Shown: piece after piece, positions 1-6,325 of the stretch | Numbering within the stretch: position 1 is the first letter of the stretch | How the letters are laid out: each line of letters opens with the position of its first letter | NCBI GenBank assembly: GCA_964652075.1 | Contig: CAZYZQ010000039.1 | Coordinates: forward strand, 1 to 19,815 | Origin: CAZYZQ01 sp964652075 | GTDB lineage: Bacteria > Bacillota > Clostridia > Oscillospirales > Oscillospiraceae | Length of the DNA stretch: 19,815 bases | Direction: 5' to 3' | Program-made: the position numbers and the translations under genes | The notes under the pieces: generated by a model | Told to the model about the DNA's origin: nothing | Databases searched by the model: none | The model's input: only the letters and a program-made list of their open reading frames with translations

Positions 1-144
1 CTCCTTCTTGGTGGTCAGCGGGATCGGGCCGGAGACGGCCGCGCCAGTGCGCTTTGCGGTTTCAACGATCTTCTCGCTGCTCGAGTCGATCAGCTGATGA
101 TCATACGCCTTGAGGCGGATTCTGATCATTTCCTGATTTGCCAT
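1..144 (-). CDS. rpsJ: 30S ribosomal protein S10, N-terminal part (runs off the left edge)
   Basis: The first 48 residues are visible, beginning MANQEMIRIRLKAYDHQLID and continuing through TGAAVSGPIPLTTKKE. This is the highly conserved N-terminal half of S10, a 30S head protein that in many bacteria also works with NusB in transcription antitermination. S10 is normally about 100 residues, so roughly half is missing beyond the window edge. The start is fixed by a perfect AGGAGG (155-160 on this strand) ten bases upstream of the ATG. In Firmicutes rpsJ opens the long S10-spc ribosomal protein operon, so the rest of that operon should lie to the left. It is driven by the promoter at 400-428 through a structured leader. 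Identification is very secure. Confidence 0.97.
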   Translation of the reverse strand, partial: MANQEMIRIRLKAYDHQLIDSSSEKIVETAKRTGAAVSGPIPLTTKKE

Positions 145-241
145 GTTGTTGTTTCCTCCTTGATAACGTACTCAGTTTACGTGGATTCTGGGTACGGCGA
201 AAGTCTTTGCAACTCATCCATGCGTATCATTCAACGCCATG

Positions 242-263
242 AAAAAAGGCCGATTTCTCGGCC
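242..263 (-). terminator. Intrinsic terminator/attenuator inside the rpsJ leader
   Basis: Reading the minus strand, a GGCCGA stem, a GAAA tetraloop and a TCGGCC stem are followed at once by TTTTTT. It lies downstream of the rpsJ promoter and upstream of its start codon, so it would end transcription before the S10 operon unless overridden. The preceding hairpin arm CAGCCG (265-270) directly abuts it, which could let the two structures influence one another. Confidence 0.75.
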
Positions 264-300
264 TCGGCTGCGCCGCGATATACGCGAGCTTGCAGGACTC

Positions 301-366
301 TCAGCCGCCCGATAAACGGACATACTCCGCGGAAGTTACCGGCGAAGCCGCAATCTCCCGTTTCAT
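301..366 (-). CDS. Possible 21-residue leader peptide upstream of rpsJ
   Basis: An ATG at 366-364 opens a 21-codon frame (begins MKREIAASPV, ends AEYVRLSGG) that closes with TGA at 303-301. It lies between the rpsJ promoter and the leader terminator, and its stop codon is inside the 5' arm (307-302) of the hairpin next to that terminator. A ribosome finishing the ORF would therefore cover that arm. An overlapping ATG-CGA-TGA mini-frame precedes it, and its own ribosome binding site is weak: the nearest GGAG is about 16 nt upstream. It could equally be a chance frame in a structured RNA. No known peptide family is recognised. Confidence 0.35.
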   Translation of the reverse strand: MKREIAASPVTSAEYVRLSGG

Positions 367-399
367 CGCATAGTGGGCCTGTCTCCAGACGCCTTGCCT

Positions 400-428
400 A
401 TTGTACAGCAAACGAAGCCGTGCGTCAA
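400..428 (-). promoter_or_regulatory. Sigma-A promoter of rpsJ operon
   Basis: On the minus strand a -35 box TTGACG (428-423) and a -10 box TACAAT (405-400) are separated by exactly 17 bases. Both are one mismatch from consensus, as expected for a ribosomal protein operon. Confidence 0.85.
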
Positions 429-527
429 GTCCCTTTTTTCAAAAAAATCAAGTTTTTTCCCGGAATCTGTCCGTTCTTTCCCCTTCCGGTTTGGAAAGCA
501 TGTCGAAAATGGGTTCGTGAAAATCAC

Positions 528-559
528 GAAAAAAATCCGGCTCCCTCCGGAGCCGGATT
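528..559 (-). terminator. Intrinsic terminator of the gamma-carbonic-anhydrase-like gene
   Basis: An 11-bp perfect stem (AATCCGGCTCC at 534-544 with GGAGCCGGATT at 549-559) with a 4-base loop is followed on the minus strand by a run of T. It begins 12 bases after the stop codon of the gene at 572-1075 and separates it from the rpsJ promoter. Confidence 0.9.
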
Positions 560-571
560 CCCACGCTGGGA

Positions 572-1075
572 TCAGAACTGCGCAGCGGATTCCTGCTCAT
601 AGGCGACGGCCGCCCTGGCCAGATGTGCCCGATCCTCCTCGCCCAGCTCGCGCAGCCGCCGGGCCGGTACGCCGACCATCAGGCTCCCCGCCGGTACCTC
701 GACGCCCTCGGCAACCAGCGCGCCGGCGCCGATGATGCTGCCAGCGCCGATTTTGCAGCCGTTGAGCAGCACCGCACCCATGCCGATCATGCAGCCTTCC
801 CCGATCTCACAGCCGTGCAGGATTGCGCCGTGCCCGACTGTCACGTGTTTGCCAATCCGGATTGGGAACCCTGGGTCGCAGTGCAGCACGCAGTTGTCCT
901 GCACATTGCTGCCCTCGCCCACCGTAATGGATTCGCAGTCCGCGCGCAGCACCGCACCGTACCAGATCGAGGCGCGCGGCGCAATGCGCACGTCGCCGAT
1001 GAGCGTCGCGTTCTCCGCCACGTGGGCATCCGGGTCCAGCCGCGGGGCCATCCCGCCGAAGGGTTTACAAATCAT
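572..1075 (-). CDS. Gamma-carbonic-anhydrase-like hexapeptide-repeat protein
   Basis: A 167-residue left-handed beta-helix protein made of imperfect hexapeptide repeats, for example IGKHVTVGHGAILHGCEIG and IGAGSIIGAGALV. Three histidines fit the zinc/iron ligands of the gamma-carbonic anhydrase family: H65 (VLHCD), H82 and H87 (GHGAILHGC). The length matches the YrdA/PaaY-type short members, which lack the acidic loop of the archaeal enzyme Cam. Known family roles include reversible CO2 hydration, thioesterase and ferripyochelin-binding annotations, but most short members have no proven activity. It is cytosolic, with no signal peptide. A purine-rich GGAAAGGGAAGAG lies before the ATG. It is a single gene with its own promoter (1115-1143) and terminator. 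Confidence 0.9.
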   Translation of the reverse strand: MICKPFGGMAPRLDPDAHVAENATLIGDVRIAPRASIWYGAVLRADCESITVGEGSNVQDNCVLHCDPGFPIRIGKHVTVGHGAILHGCEIGEGCMIGMGAVLLNGCKIGAGSIIGAGALVAEGVEVPAGSLMVGVPARRLRELGEEDRAHLARAAVAYEQESAAQF

Positions 1076-1114
1076 GCCGTCTCTTCCCTTTCCAATGCCT
1101 ATATTACCATGTAT

Positions 1115-1143
1115 ATTGTACCCGTTTTTACGCGTCGCGTCAA
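1115..1143 (-). promoter_or_regulatory. Sigma-A promoter of the gamma-CA-like gene
   Basis: Minus-strand TTGACG (1143-1138) and TACAAT (1120-1115) with a 17-base spacer, 40 bases upstream of the start codon. It is divergent from the Nudix promoter: the two -35 boxes are only 6 bases apart. Confidence 0.85.
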
Positions 1144-1149
1144 TCCGTT

Positions 1150-1178
1150 TTGCATTTCAGAGGCCCATGTGCTAGAAT
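1150..1178 (+). promoter_or_regulatory. Sigma-A promoter of the Nudix gene
   Basis: TTGCAT (1150-1155) and TAGAAT (1173-1178) with a 17-base spacer. Transcription should start near 1185, giving a very short leader that carries only the ribosome binding site. Confidence 0.8.
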
Positions 1179-1204
1179 AGGGAAAAAAAGGGGGGATGAA
1201 CAGC

Positions 1205-1669
1205 ATGAAGCTGACAACGCTGTGCTATCTGGAGCGCGACGGGCAGTATCTGATGCTGCACCGGGTGAAAAAGCAGCAGGACGTGAACGCAGGCAAATGG
1301 ATCGGTGTGGGCGGGCATTTCGAGCCGGGTGAAAGCCCCGAGGAGTGCCTGTGCCGCGAGGTCTATGAGGAGACGGGGCTGCGCCTGACGCACTGGCGCT
1401 TTCGCGGCATCATCACCTTCCGCACGGACGGGTATCCGGACGAATACATCTGCCTCTACACCGCCGACGGGTGGGAAGGGCAGCCGCATGCATGTGACGA
1501 GGGCGTATTGCGTTGGGTGCCCATTGCGGAAGTCGATACGCTGAATCTCTGGCCGGGTGACCGGATCTTTTTGCGCCTGCTGCGGCAGGACGCGCCGTTT
1601 TTCTCGCTGAAGCTGTGCTATCAGGGCGACACGCTGCTCGAGGCGAAATTGGACGGGCATACATTATAA
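1205..1669 (+). CDS. Nudix hydrolase, probable 8-oxo-dGTP diphosphatase (MutT-like)
   Basis: A 154-residue Nudix-fold protein. A complete Nudix box G-x5-E-x7-REVYEETGL occupies residues 37-59, with E55 and E56 as the likely magnesium ligands. The N-terminal strand (KLTTLCYLERDGQYLMLHR) and the GKWIGVGGHFEPGES stretch resemble the Firmicutes group annotated as 8-oxo-dGTP diphosphatase, which removes oxidised nucleotides from the pool; other nucleoside diphosphate-X substrates remain possible. I prefer the ATG at 1205 to the in-frame ATG at 1196, because the latter is fused directly to the G-tract (1190-1195) while 1205 sits nine bases from it. It is the only plus-strand gene before 18 kb. Confidence 0.88.
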   Translation: MKLTTLCYLERDGQYLMLHRVKKQQDVNAGKWIGVGGHFEPGESPEECLCREVYEETGLRLTHWRFRGIITFRTDGYPDEYICLYTADGWEGQPHACDEGVLRWVPIAEVDTLNLWPGDRIFLRLLRQDAPFFSLKLCYQGDTLLEAKLDGHTL

Positions 1670-1683
1670 TATAAGACGCAGCA

Positions 1684-1712
1684 GCGCCGCGCGGGCTATC
1701 CCTGCGCGGCGC
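1684..1712. terminator. GC-rich hairpin between convergent Nudix and FNT genes
   Basis: A perfect 9-bp stem GCGCCGCGC/GCGCGGCGC, with additional GGG/CCC pairing inside, sits between two stop codons facing each other. The T-tract on either strand is poor, so it may act as a weak bidirectional terminator or 3'-end stabiliser. Confidence 0.6.
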
Positions 1713-1717
1713 AACGT

Positions 1718-2371
1718 TTATTGTGTCAGCGTGTGATACGCCTTTTCGCCAAGCGGGAAGATCACCCCGCCCACGGCGTTGCCAAGCGTGACGGCCAACA
1801 GGCAAAGAAGGCTTCTGCCCGGCTGCTCAAAGAGGACGCCCGAGACCGCCCAGTAGTACATATCCGCAATCGAGTGCTCCGTCCCGGCCAGAATGAAGAC
1901 CGAGACGCCGAACAGCAGCGCCAGATACTTGCCCAGCTCATGCGGATTCTTTGCGTAGCCGTTTACGGCGATGTAGATCAGGATATTGCAGACAATGCCG
2001 AGCAGGAACAGGCTCAGAAGGCTCGTCCCCATTTTGCCCTCGACCAGCGTGCGTGCGGTGTCCGCAATCCCCGCAATCGCCGTCGCGCGTTCCAGCAGCG
2101 CCAGCGCCGTGGTGCCGATAAAATTGCCCACCCAGATCAGCAGCAGCGCCGCAACATACGACGGGCTGTTGTCGAACAGCGCGCACACGCGGCCCGTGAA
2201 CAGGTGGTACCCGCGCGTGCAGATTGTGAAAAGGCCGACTGCGAACAGCAGCGCGCCGGCGAGGCTGCCGCCGGGAAATGCGTCCTTGATCCGCAGATAG
2301 ACCGTGCCGCCGAGCGCGATGCAGACACCTGCCAAAATACTGGAAATCAGAACGCCAATCTGTTTTTTCAT
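1718..2371 (-). CDS. Formate/nitrite transporter (FNT) family membrane protein
   Basis: A 217-residue hydrophobic protein with the repeated FNT pattern. It has AGVCIALGG in the first helix, GALLFAVGLFTI followed by HLFTGR (39-61), NILIYIAVNGYA in the mid region, FILAGTEHSIADM with the central-pore histidine H166, and GNAVGGVIF near the end. FNT proteins form pentamers with six helices per subunit and pass small monovalent anions such as formate, nitrite, hydrosulfide or lactate; the substrate here cannot be told. It is shorter than the usual 250-280 residues, mainly by lacking long termini. The ATG immediately follows the VanZ-like stop codon and uses GGAGAG at the end of that gene, so translation is coupled. 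Confidence 0.88.
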   Translation of the reverse strand: MKKQIGVLISSILAGVCIALGGTVYLRIKDAFPGGSLAGALLFAVGLFTICTRGYHLFTGRVCALFDNSPSYVAALLLIWVGNFIGTTALALLERATAIAGIADTARTLVEGKMGTSLLSLFLLGIVCNILIYIAVNGYAKNPHELGKYLALLFGVSVFILAGTEHSIADMYYWAVSGVLFEQPGRSLLCLLAVTLGNAVGGVIFPLGEKAYHTLTQ

Positions 2372-2842
2372 CTATCTCTCTCCAATCCAGTCCCGAAACG
2401 GCAGGAATGTCCAGAACGCGCGCCCCAGCGCGACGCCTGCCAGATTCAGGATGATATCATCAATGTCCCAGCTGCCTGTCATGGTAAAAAGCTGGATCGT
2501 CTCCACGAGGAGCAAAATTAGGCACGACGTGCCCAGAAGCTTCCAAAGCCGCCACAGCCGTGGCATAAGCCCCGGCAGCAGGAAACCGAGCGGCAGGAAC
2601 ATCACGATATTGCCGACAATGTTGACAACCGCGGGTCGCAGCATATAGTGGTTGTGCAATGCGGCGCGAAAAAAATTTATGATTGTGTAAAACGGGCGCA
2701 GATTGACGCTCTCGCGCAGGTAGGTACGGTAATCGAACCCCTCCCACCAGCCGACACGCTGGAAAAACAGCAGCCAGAGCATCAAAACGCCGTAGGCAAT
2801 GAGCGCCGCTGTGAGCGGCCTGCGAAACCGCCGCGCCGCCAT
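2372..2842 (-). CDS. VanZ-like family membrane protein
   Basis: A 156-residue protein with VanZ-family signatures: NIVGNIVMFLPLGFLLP (74-90), an ETIQLF segment (114-119) and WDIDDIILNLAGVALG (125-140). Several hydrophobic helices are apparent. VanZ of the vancomycin cluster gives low-level teicoplanin resistance, but most chromosomal VanZ-like proteins have no proven role, so no resistance claim is made here. The reading frame extends further upstream, but I place the start at the ATG that overlaps the deoC stop (TGATG), because the extra 27 residues would lie inside deoC and lack membrane-protein character. It sits between deoC and the FNT gene and is probably co-transcribed. Confidence 0.85.
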   Translation of the reverse strand: MAARRFRRPLTAALIAYGVLMLWLLFFQRVGWWEGFDYRTYLRESVNLRPFYTIINFFRAALHNHYMLRPAVVNIVGNIVMFLPLGFLLPGLMPRLWRLWKLLGTSCLILLLVETIQLFTMTGSWDIDDIILNLAGVALGRAFWTFLPFRDWIGER

Positions 2843-3489
2843 CAGCCTTTCGCCAGCCTGACCAGACGGCTTGTGCCGAGGCGGTCTGCGCCAAGCGCAA
2901 TCATATCCGCCGCGTCCTCCCACGAGGCGATGCCGCCCGCCGCCTTGACCTTGACCCCGGGCGCGACATGCGCGCGCAAAAGCGCCACATCCTCACGGGT
3001 CGCGCCGCCGCCCGCAAAGCCGGTGGAGGTTTTAATGTAGTCCGCCCCGGCGCGGCTGACACAGCCGCACAGCGCGATCTTCTGCTGCTCATCCAGCAGG
3101 CAGGTCTCAATGATGACCTTGAGAATCTTCCCGCGCGTGACGGCGCGCACCGCGCGGATCTCCGCCTCAACGGACTCATAGTCACCGTCGGCCACAAATG
3201 TCAGGTTGATGACCATGTCGATCTCCGCCGCGCCGTCCGCGACGGCCTGCGCCGCCTCAAACGCCTTGACCGGAGCCGTCGCATACCCATTCGGAAACCC
3301 GATGACCGTACAGACCGGCAGCCTGCCGTCCAGATACGCCGCGGCGTGCGCCACATGGCACGGTGGGATGCAGACGCTGGCACAGCCGAAGGCCACCGCG
3401 TCGTCGCAGAGCGCCTGAATCTCCGGCCATGCGGCATTCTGGCGCAGCAGCGTGTGGTCGCACCGTGCAAGAATATCCCGATGATCCAT
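2842..3489 (-). CDS. deoC: Deoxyribose-phosphate aldolase
   Basis: A 215-residue class I aldolase that cleaves 2-deoxyribose 5-phosphate to glyceraldehyde 3-phosphate and acetaldehyde in deoxynucleoside salvage. The Schiff-base lysine is K153 in YIKTSTGF. The second active-site lysine is K182 in VKAAGGI, and the proton-relay aspartate is D91 in EIDMVINL. Length and motifs match the short bacterial DeoC type. The ATG is preceded by AAAGGA about ten bases upstream. It lies 59 bases after the zinc-ribbon gene stop codon and overlaps the VanZ-like start by one base. No other deoxynucleoside genes (deoB, deoD, pdp) are nearby. Confidence 0.95.
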   Translation of the reverse strand: MDHRDILARCDHTLLRQNAAWPEIQALCDDAVAFGCASVCIPPCHVAHAAAYLDGRLPVCTVIGFPNGYATAPVKAFEAAQAVADGAAEIDMVINLTFVADGDYESVEAEIRAVRAVTRGKILKVIIETCLLDEQQKIALCGCVSRAGADYIKTSTGFAGGGATREDVALLRAHVAPGVKVKAAGGIASWEDAADMIALGADRLGTSRLVRLAKG

Positions 3490-3518
3490 AGTTTCATGTT
3501 CCTTTCAAAACGTGCAGA

Positions 3519-3539
3519 CCCGGCAGCAGAGCCGCCGGG
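3519..3539 (-). terminator. Hairpin between zinc-ribbon gene and deoC
   Basis: A CCCGGC/GCCGGG stem with partial inner pairing lies between the zinc-ribbon stop codon and the deoC ribosome binding site, followed on the minus strand by a loose T-rich stretch. It may be a weak terminator or an attenuating hairpin. I cannot tell whether deoC depends on read-through, since no clear second promoter is visible in this 59-base gap. Confidence 0.4.
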
Positions 3540-3548
3540 CCTGTGTAT

Positions 3549-3983
3549 TTACTGTGCGCGGCCGCAGAACATGCAGAATTTGTCCCCCGGCTCCAGCTCC
3601 TTGCCGCAGTAGATGCAGTGCTGCACCTGCGGCACCTCCGGCACGGGTTCCGGCTCCGGCTGCGGTGCGGGCGCGGCGGGCTTTTCCTGCTCGAGGCGGA
3701 TGCCGCAATAGTTGCAGAAGCGGGAGCCATACGGCACATCCGCGCCGCAGGCCGGGCAGGTCACATAGCCCCGGAGCTTGTCGCACGCGTCCATCCGCGC
3801 GGCCAACTCGTCCTCCAGCGCGGCCAGCGCCTCCAGCGGCGCTCTGGCCTCAGGCGGCGCGCTCAACTGCGCCGTGGGGTAAAGCGCCCGGCCCAGCTCC
3901 GTAAAATACGGTTCCATCTTTCCCTTTGTCTCTTCGACTGCGGCCAGCGCCGCTTCAAGTTCGGCATTCCGTTCTTCCAGCAT
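3549..3983 (-). CDS. Small double zinc-ribbon protein with N-terminal coiled coil
   Basis: A 144-residue soluble protein. Residues 1-70 are charged and helical (MLEERNAELEAALAAVEETK), probably a coiled coil. Two four-cysteine zinc ribbons follow: CPAC...CNYC (76-93) and CIYC...CMFC (123-140), separated by a proline/glutamate-rich linker (101-120). Such zinc-ribbon modules occur in many uncharacterised Firmicutes proteins; no specific function can be assigned. The frame is open much further upstream, but GGAGGG seven bases before the ATG at 3983 fixes the start, and the upstream part would cover the promoter at 4045-4073. It is the first gene of the run leading into deoC. Confidence 0.8.
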   Translation of the reverse strand: MLEERNAELEAALAAVEETKGKMEPYFTELGRALYPTAQLSAPPEARAPLEALAALEDELAARMDACDKLRGYVTCPACGADVPYGSRFCNYCGIRLEQEKPAAPAPQPEPEPVPEVPQVQHCIYCGKELEPGDKFCMFCGRAQ

Positions 3984-4044
3984 CGTGTATCCCTCCATCA
4001 TGTTTGTTTCAGTTCCTGCGTGATTGATCTTCCGGATTGCGTCC

Positions 4045-4073
4045 AGTATAGCAGGTATTTCCTGCAAATGCAA
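4045..4073 (-). promoter_or_regulatory. Sigma-A promoter of the zinc-ribbon/deoC run with palindromic spacer
   Basis: Minus-strand TTGCAT (4073-4068), a 17-base spacer and TATACT (4050-4045). The spacer contains a perfect inverted repeat GCAGG-N5-CCTGC (4051-4065) that touches the -10 box, a natural position for a repressor operator. No regulator gene for it is visible in the window. Confidence 0.75.
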
Positions 4074-4080
4074 TCCCGTT

Positions 4081-5205
4081 TTACAGCCAGTGGCCGACAA
4101 GGCGCAGTGCGATCTGCATCCCCTCGCGCAGGCTCTCCGGAACCAGATATTCCTGCCGCGTATGCGCGCCGTTGCCGACACAGACGCCGGTCGAGATGGA
4201 CGGGATGCCCATCGAGAGCGGAATATTGCAGTCAGTGGACGCCGCCACCTCGGGCGCATTCTCCCCGTAGACCTCCCGCATCGCCGCCTGGCAGCGGTCG
4301 GTCAGCGCCCGCTCTTTTTCAGGGTCTACATTTGCCGCGCAGGGGCGCTCGCCGAGCAGCTCCACCTCGATCTCCTCGCCGGCGGCGCGGTGCGTCTCGA
4401 TCGTCCGCTCAAAGCGGCCGCGCATAATGGAGAGGTTGTCCACCTCGTCCGAGCGGTACTCGTAGAGCATCTCGGCCTGCTGGGCGATCGTGTTGACGGA
4501 CGTGCCGCCGGAGATCGCGCCGACGTTGTAGCTCGTCTTCCCGCCCGCCGGGACTGTTGTCGCATAGAACTCCTGAATCAGCCCCGCCAGCACCTGAATC
4601 GCACTGCGGTTGCCGAAGTTCTCATAGGAATGGCCGCCCTCCGTGCGCACGGTGATGCGGTAGCGGGTCGAGCCAACCGCGCGATTTGTCACACTGTGCG
4701 CAAAGCCGTCGAACGAGACGACCTCCAGCGTGCGCGCGCCGAAATCCTTCATAAGCTGGCGGCTGCCCTTCAGGTTGCCGAGCCCCTCCTCGCAGGAATT
4801 GGCGACAAAGAGCAGCCCCCTCCCGCCGTGGCGGAGCGCATAGCGCGCGCAGAGCATCATAACCGCCAGATTCGACGTGTCGTCACAGATTCCCGGGCAG
4901 TGCCAGACGCCGTCGTCTGTAATGCTGAAGGGCAGCGGCTCCAGATCCGGGAAGACCGTGTCGGTGTGCGCCATGAAGATGGCCACCGGCTCCTCCCCTT
5001 CCACCCCAACCGGGCAGATCACATTCTTCGCCTCGTCGATGTAGGCATCCTTGCCTCCCGCCGCCTGGAACCAGTGTAGGCAAAATGCGGCGCGCTGGTC
5101 CTCCTGATGGCTCGGGGCGGGGATGGCACACAGCTCGCGCACGAGTGCCAAAAGCTCGTCGTAGCATTCCGCCGCATACTGCATGGCGTCTTTCAGATCA
5201 AACAT
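4081..5205 (-). CDS. M20-family metallopeptidase
   Basis: A 374-residue di-zinc peptidase of the M20 (ArgE/DapE/PepT/CPG2) superfamily. The first metal-site motif is MAHTDTVF with H80 and D82. The bridging aspartate lies in CDD (108-109), the catalytic glutamate pair is E139/E140 in SCEEG, and a late histidine near 350 (GNGAHTRQEY) completes the set. A GGHSYENFGNRSA segment marks the dimerisation domain. Likely substrates are di- or tripeptides or acylated amino acids; PepT-like naming would be a guess. No signal peptide is seen, so it is cytosolic. The start is supported by GAGGAG upstream. It follows an 87-aa gene with a gap of 75 bases. Confidence 0.88.
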   Translation of the reverse strand: MFDLKDAMQYAAECYDELLALVRELCAIPAPSHQEDQRAAFCLHWFQAAGGKDAYIDEAKNVICPVGVEGEEPVAIFMAHTDTVFPDLEPLPFSITDDGVWHCPGICDDTSNLAVMMLCARYALRHGGRGLLFVANSCEEGLGNLKGSRQLMKDFGARTLEVVSFDGFAHSVTNRAVGSTRYRITVRTEGGHSYENFGNRSAIQVLAGLIQEFYATTVPAGGKTSYNVGAISGGTSVNTIAQQAEMLYEYRSDEVDNLSIMRGRFERTIETHRAAGEEIEVELLGERPCAANVDPEKERALTDRCQAAMREVYGENAPEVAASTDCNIPLSMGIPSISTGVCVGNGAHTRQEYLVPESLREGMQIALRLVGHWL

Positions 5206-5280
5206 AGGGACTCCTCGTTTTCTTTGTCTTTCGTATATTCTTTTCCTCTGTTTTCACATGCTTGCTCCGCCCGGCGCATC

Positions 5281-5544
5281 TCAGCGCGCACGGGCCTCCA
5301 CGGACACAACGCGGCCCGGCACGCCGTACTGCGCCGCCCCCTGCTCCACAAAGCTGCTCAGCGCTTCCCTGTTGGCGTTGATCAGCTCCACGGCGACCTG
5401 ATCCTTCGCCGTATCCGGCAGCTTTTGCAGCATCCCGGCCGCCAGCGCGGCGGCGGGCTTCCCGCTCCTGCGCAGCTCCGGCAGCAGACGCTCCAGCAGC
5501 GCGTCGTAGTCGATTTCATCCAGTTGTATTGTCAGTTCTACCAT
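5281..5544 (-). CDS. Conserved-looking 87-residue protein of unknown function
   Basis: Not recognised. It is a small soluble protein starting MVELTIQLDEIDYDALLERL, with a short strand, then amphipathic helices and an alanine-rich middle. There are no cysteines, metal motifs or membrane segments. It looks genuine: GGAGGG stands six bases before the ATG, the first seven bases overlap the end of the HAD gene (ATGGTAG), and the neighbouring M20 gene continues in the same direction. Its role may be tied to those neighbours, but nothing in the sequence says how. Confidence 0.7.
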   Translation of the reverse strand: MVELTIQLDEIDYDALLERLLPELRRSGKPAAALAAGMLQKLPDTAKDQVAVELINANREALSSFVEQGAAQYGVPGRVVSVEARAR

Positions 5545-6200
5545 GGTTGTCCCTCCAGATAGGTCAAAACAGCAAACAGGCTGGGCAGTACCGCTGTGCT
5601 GAGCTGGCGCATCTCCGCCGTGGCGGGCAGAAGATCCGGCACCATCAGCGGGCGCATCCCGGCGCGCGCGGCGGCGCGGATGCCATTGTGGGAGTCCTCC
5701 ACCGCAAAGGTGTCCGCCGGGCGGACATGCAGCGCGCGGCAGGCCGCCAGATAGATATCCGGCGCGGGCTTGCTGTGCGGCAGCTCATCCCCGCCAACCA
5801 CCGCGTCAAAATAGCGGAGCAGGCCCGCCTGCCGCAGCTCCTCCTCCACGACGGCGCGCCGTGTGGACGAGGCAAGCCCGATGCGCGCACCGCGCGTGCG
5901 CAGCCAGCCGAGCAGCCGCCGCGCGCCCGGCAGAACCGGCAGCCCTTCCTCCGCGACAATCTCCCGGAAACGGGCGCTGCTGCAGACGCGATAGTCCGCG
6001 AAGGGAAAGTCCGCCCCGCAGTGTTCACAGATGATCTGCGCCGTGCGCTGCTGCGTTGTTCCAACGCAGTCGTAGAACACGCGCGTGATCGTCTCCTCCG
6101 TCACGCCGAACTCCGGCGCCAGCTCACGCCAGACGCGCAGGCACAGCCGCTCCGTGTCGAAGAGCACGCCGTCCATATCAAAGATCACTTGCAGCGCCAT
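5538..6200 (-). CDS. HAD-superfamily hydrolase, beta-phosphoglucomutase-like
   Basis: A 220-residue haloacid-dehalogenase-fold protein with all four motifs. Motif I is FDMDGVLFDTE with nucleophile D8 and acid/base D10; motif II is LASSTRR (S111/S112); motif III is K144 in HSKPAPD; motif IV is VEDSHNG (E168, D169). The helical cap between residues 15 and 85 places it in subfamily IA, the group of beta-phosphoglucomutase, phosphoglycolate phosphatase and small sugar-phosphate phosphatases. The substrate is unknown. The start was chosen at 6200 because GGGAGGG lies six bases upstream; the longer frame would run into the promoter at 6237-6265. It leads a three-gene run with the 87-aa protein and the M20 peptidase. 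Confidence 0.88.
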   Translation of the reverse strand: MALQVIFDMDGVLFDTERLCLRVWRELAPEFGVTEETITRVFYDCVGTTQQRTAQIICEHCGADFPFADYRVCSSARFREIVAEEGLPVLPGARRLLGWLRTRGARIGLASSTRRAVVEEELRQAGLLRYFDAVVGGDELPHSKPAPDIYLAACRALHVRPADTFAVEDSHNGIRAAARAGMRPLMVPDLLPATAEMRQLSTAVLPSLFAVLTYLEGQPW

Positions 6201-6236
6201 CGGCCGCCCTCCCATGCTATGCGGGTGTTTGGGTTC

Positions 6237-6265
6237 ATAATACCACATTTTTCCGGAAATCGCAA
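6237..6265 (-). promoter_or_regulatory. Sigma-A promoter of the HAD gene run
   Basis: Minus-strand TTGCGA (6265-6260), a 17-base spacer and TATTAT (6242-6237), 37 bases before the chosen start codon. Confidence 0.75.
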
Positions 6266-6290
6266 CAGACCACGCCGCCGCCATATTCCG

Positions 6291-6317
6291 AAAAAGAGGA
6301 CGCGCGTCAGCGCGTCC
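6291..6317 (-). terminator. Intrinsic terminator of the methyltransferase gene
   Basis: Just downstream of the methyltransferase stop codon, the minus strand shows a GGACGCG/CGCGTCC stem with a six-base loop followed by TCTTTTT. Confidence 0.8.
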
Positions 6318-6325
6318 ACCTCCGA

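Larger units (their letters stand above)
161..393 (-). promoter_or_regulatory. rpsJ (S10 operon) structured leader with attenuator
   Basis: About 230 nt separate the expected transcription start (near 393) from the rpsJ ribosome binding site. In transcript order the leader shows a hairpin at 359-331 (arms GGGAG/CTTCC and CGGC/GCCG around an internal loop), a second hairpin whose outer arms CGGCTG (307-302) and CAGCCG (270-265) enclose CGCG-atata-CGCG, then a terminator hairpin at 263-242. A 21-codon ORF covers the first part and its stop codon overlaps the CGGCTG arm. Such an arrangement is typical of attenuation leaders. S10 operons are classically autoregulated by L4 in E. coli, but I cannot match this leader to a named RNA family, so the mechanism is inference. 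Confidence 0.6.

Noticed and set aside
2372..2842. VanZ-like gene as an antibiotic-resistance determinant
   Set aside because: There is no vanHAX, vanR/S or other resistance gene nearby; chromosomal VanZ-like proteins are common in Clostridia with no shown resistance role.
4024..5079. 351-codon plus-strand frame opposite the M20 peptidase
   Set aside because: The minus-strand M20 protein has all metal-site motifs and a ribosome binding site; the opposite frame has neither.
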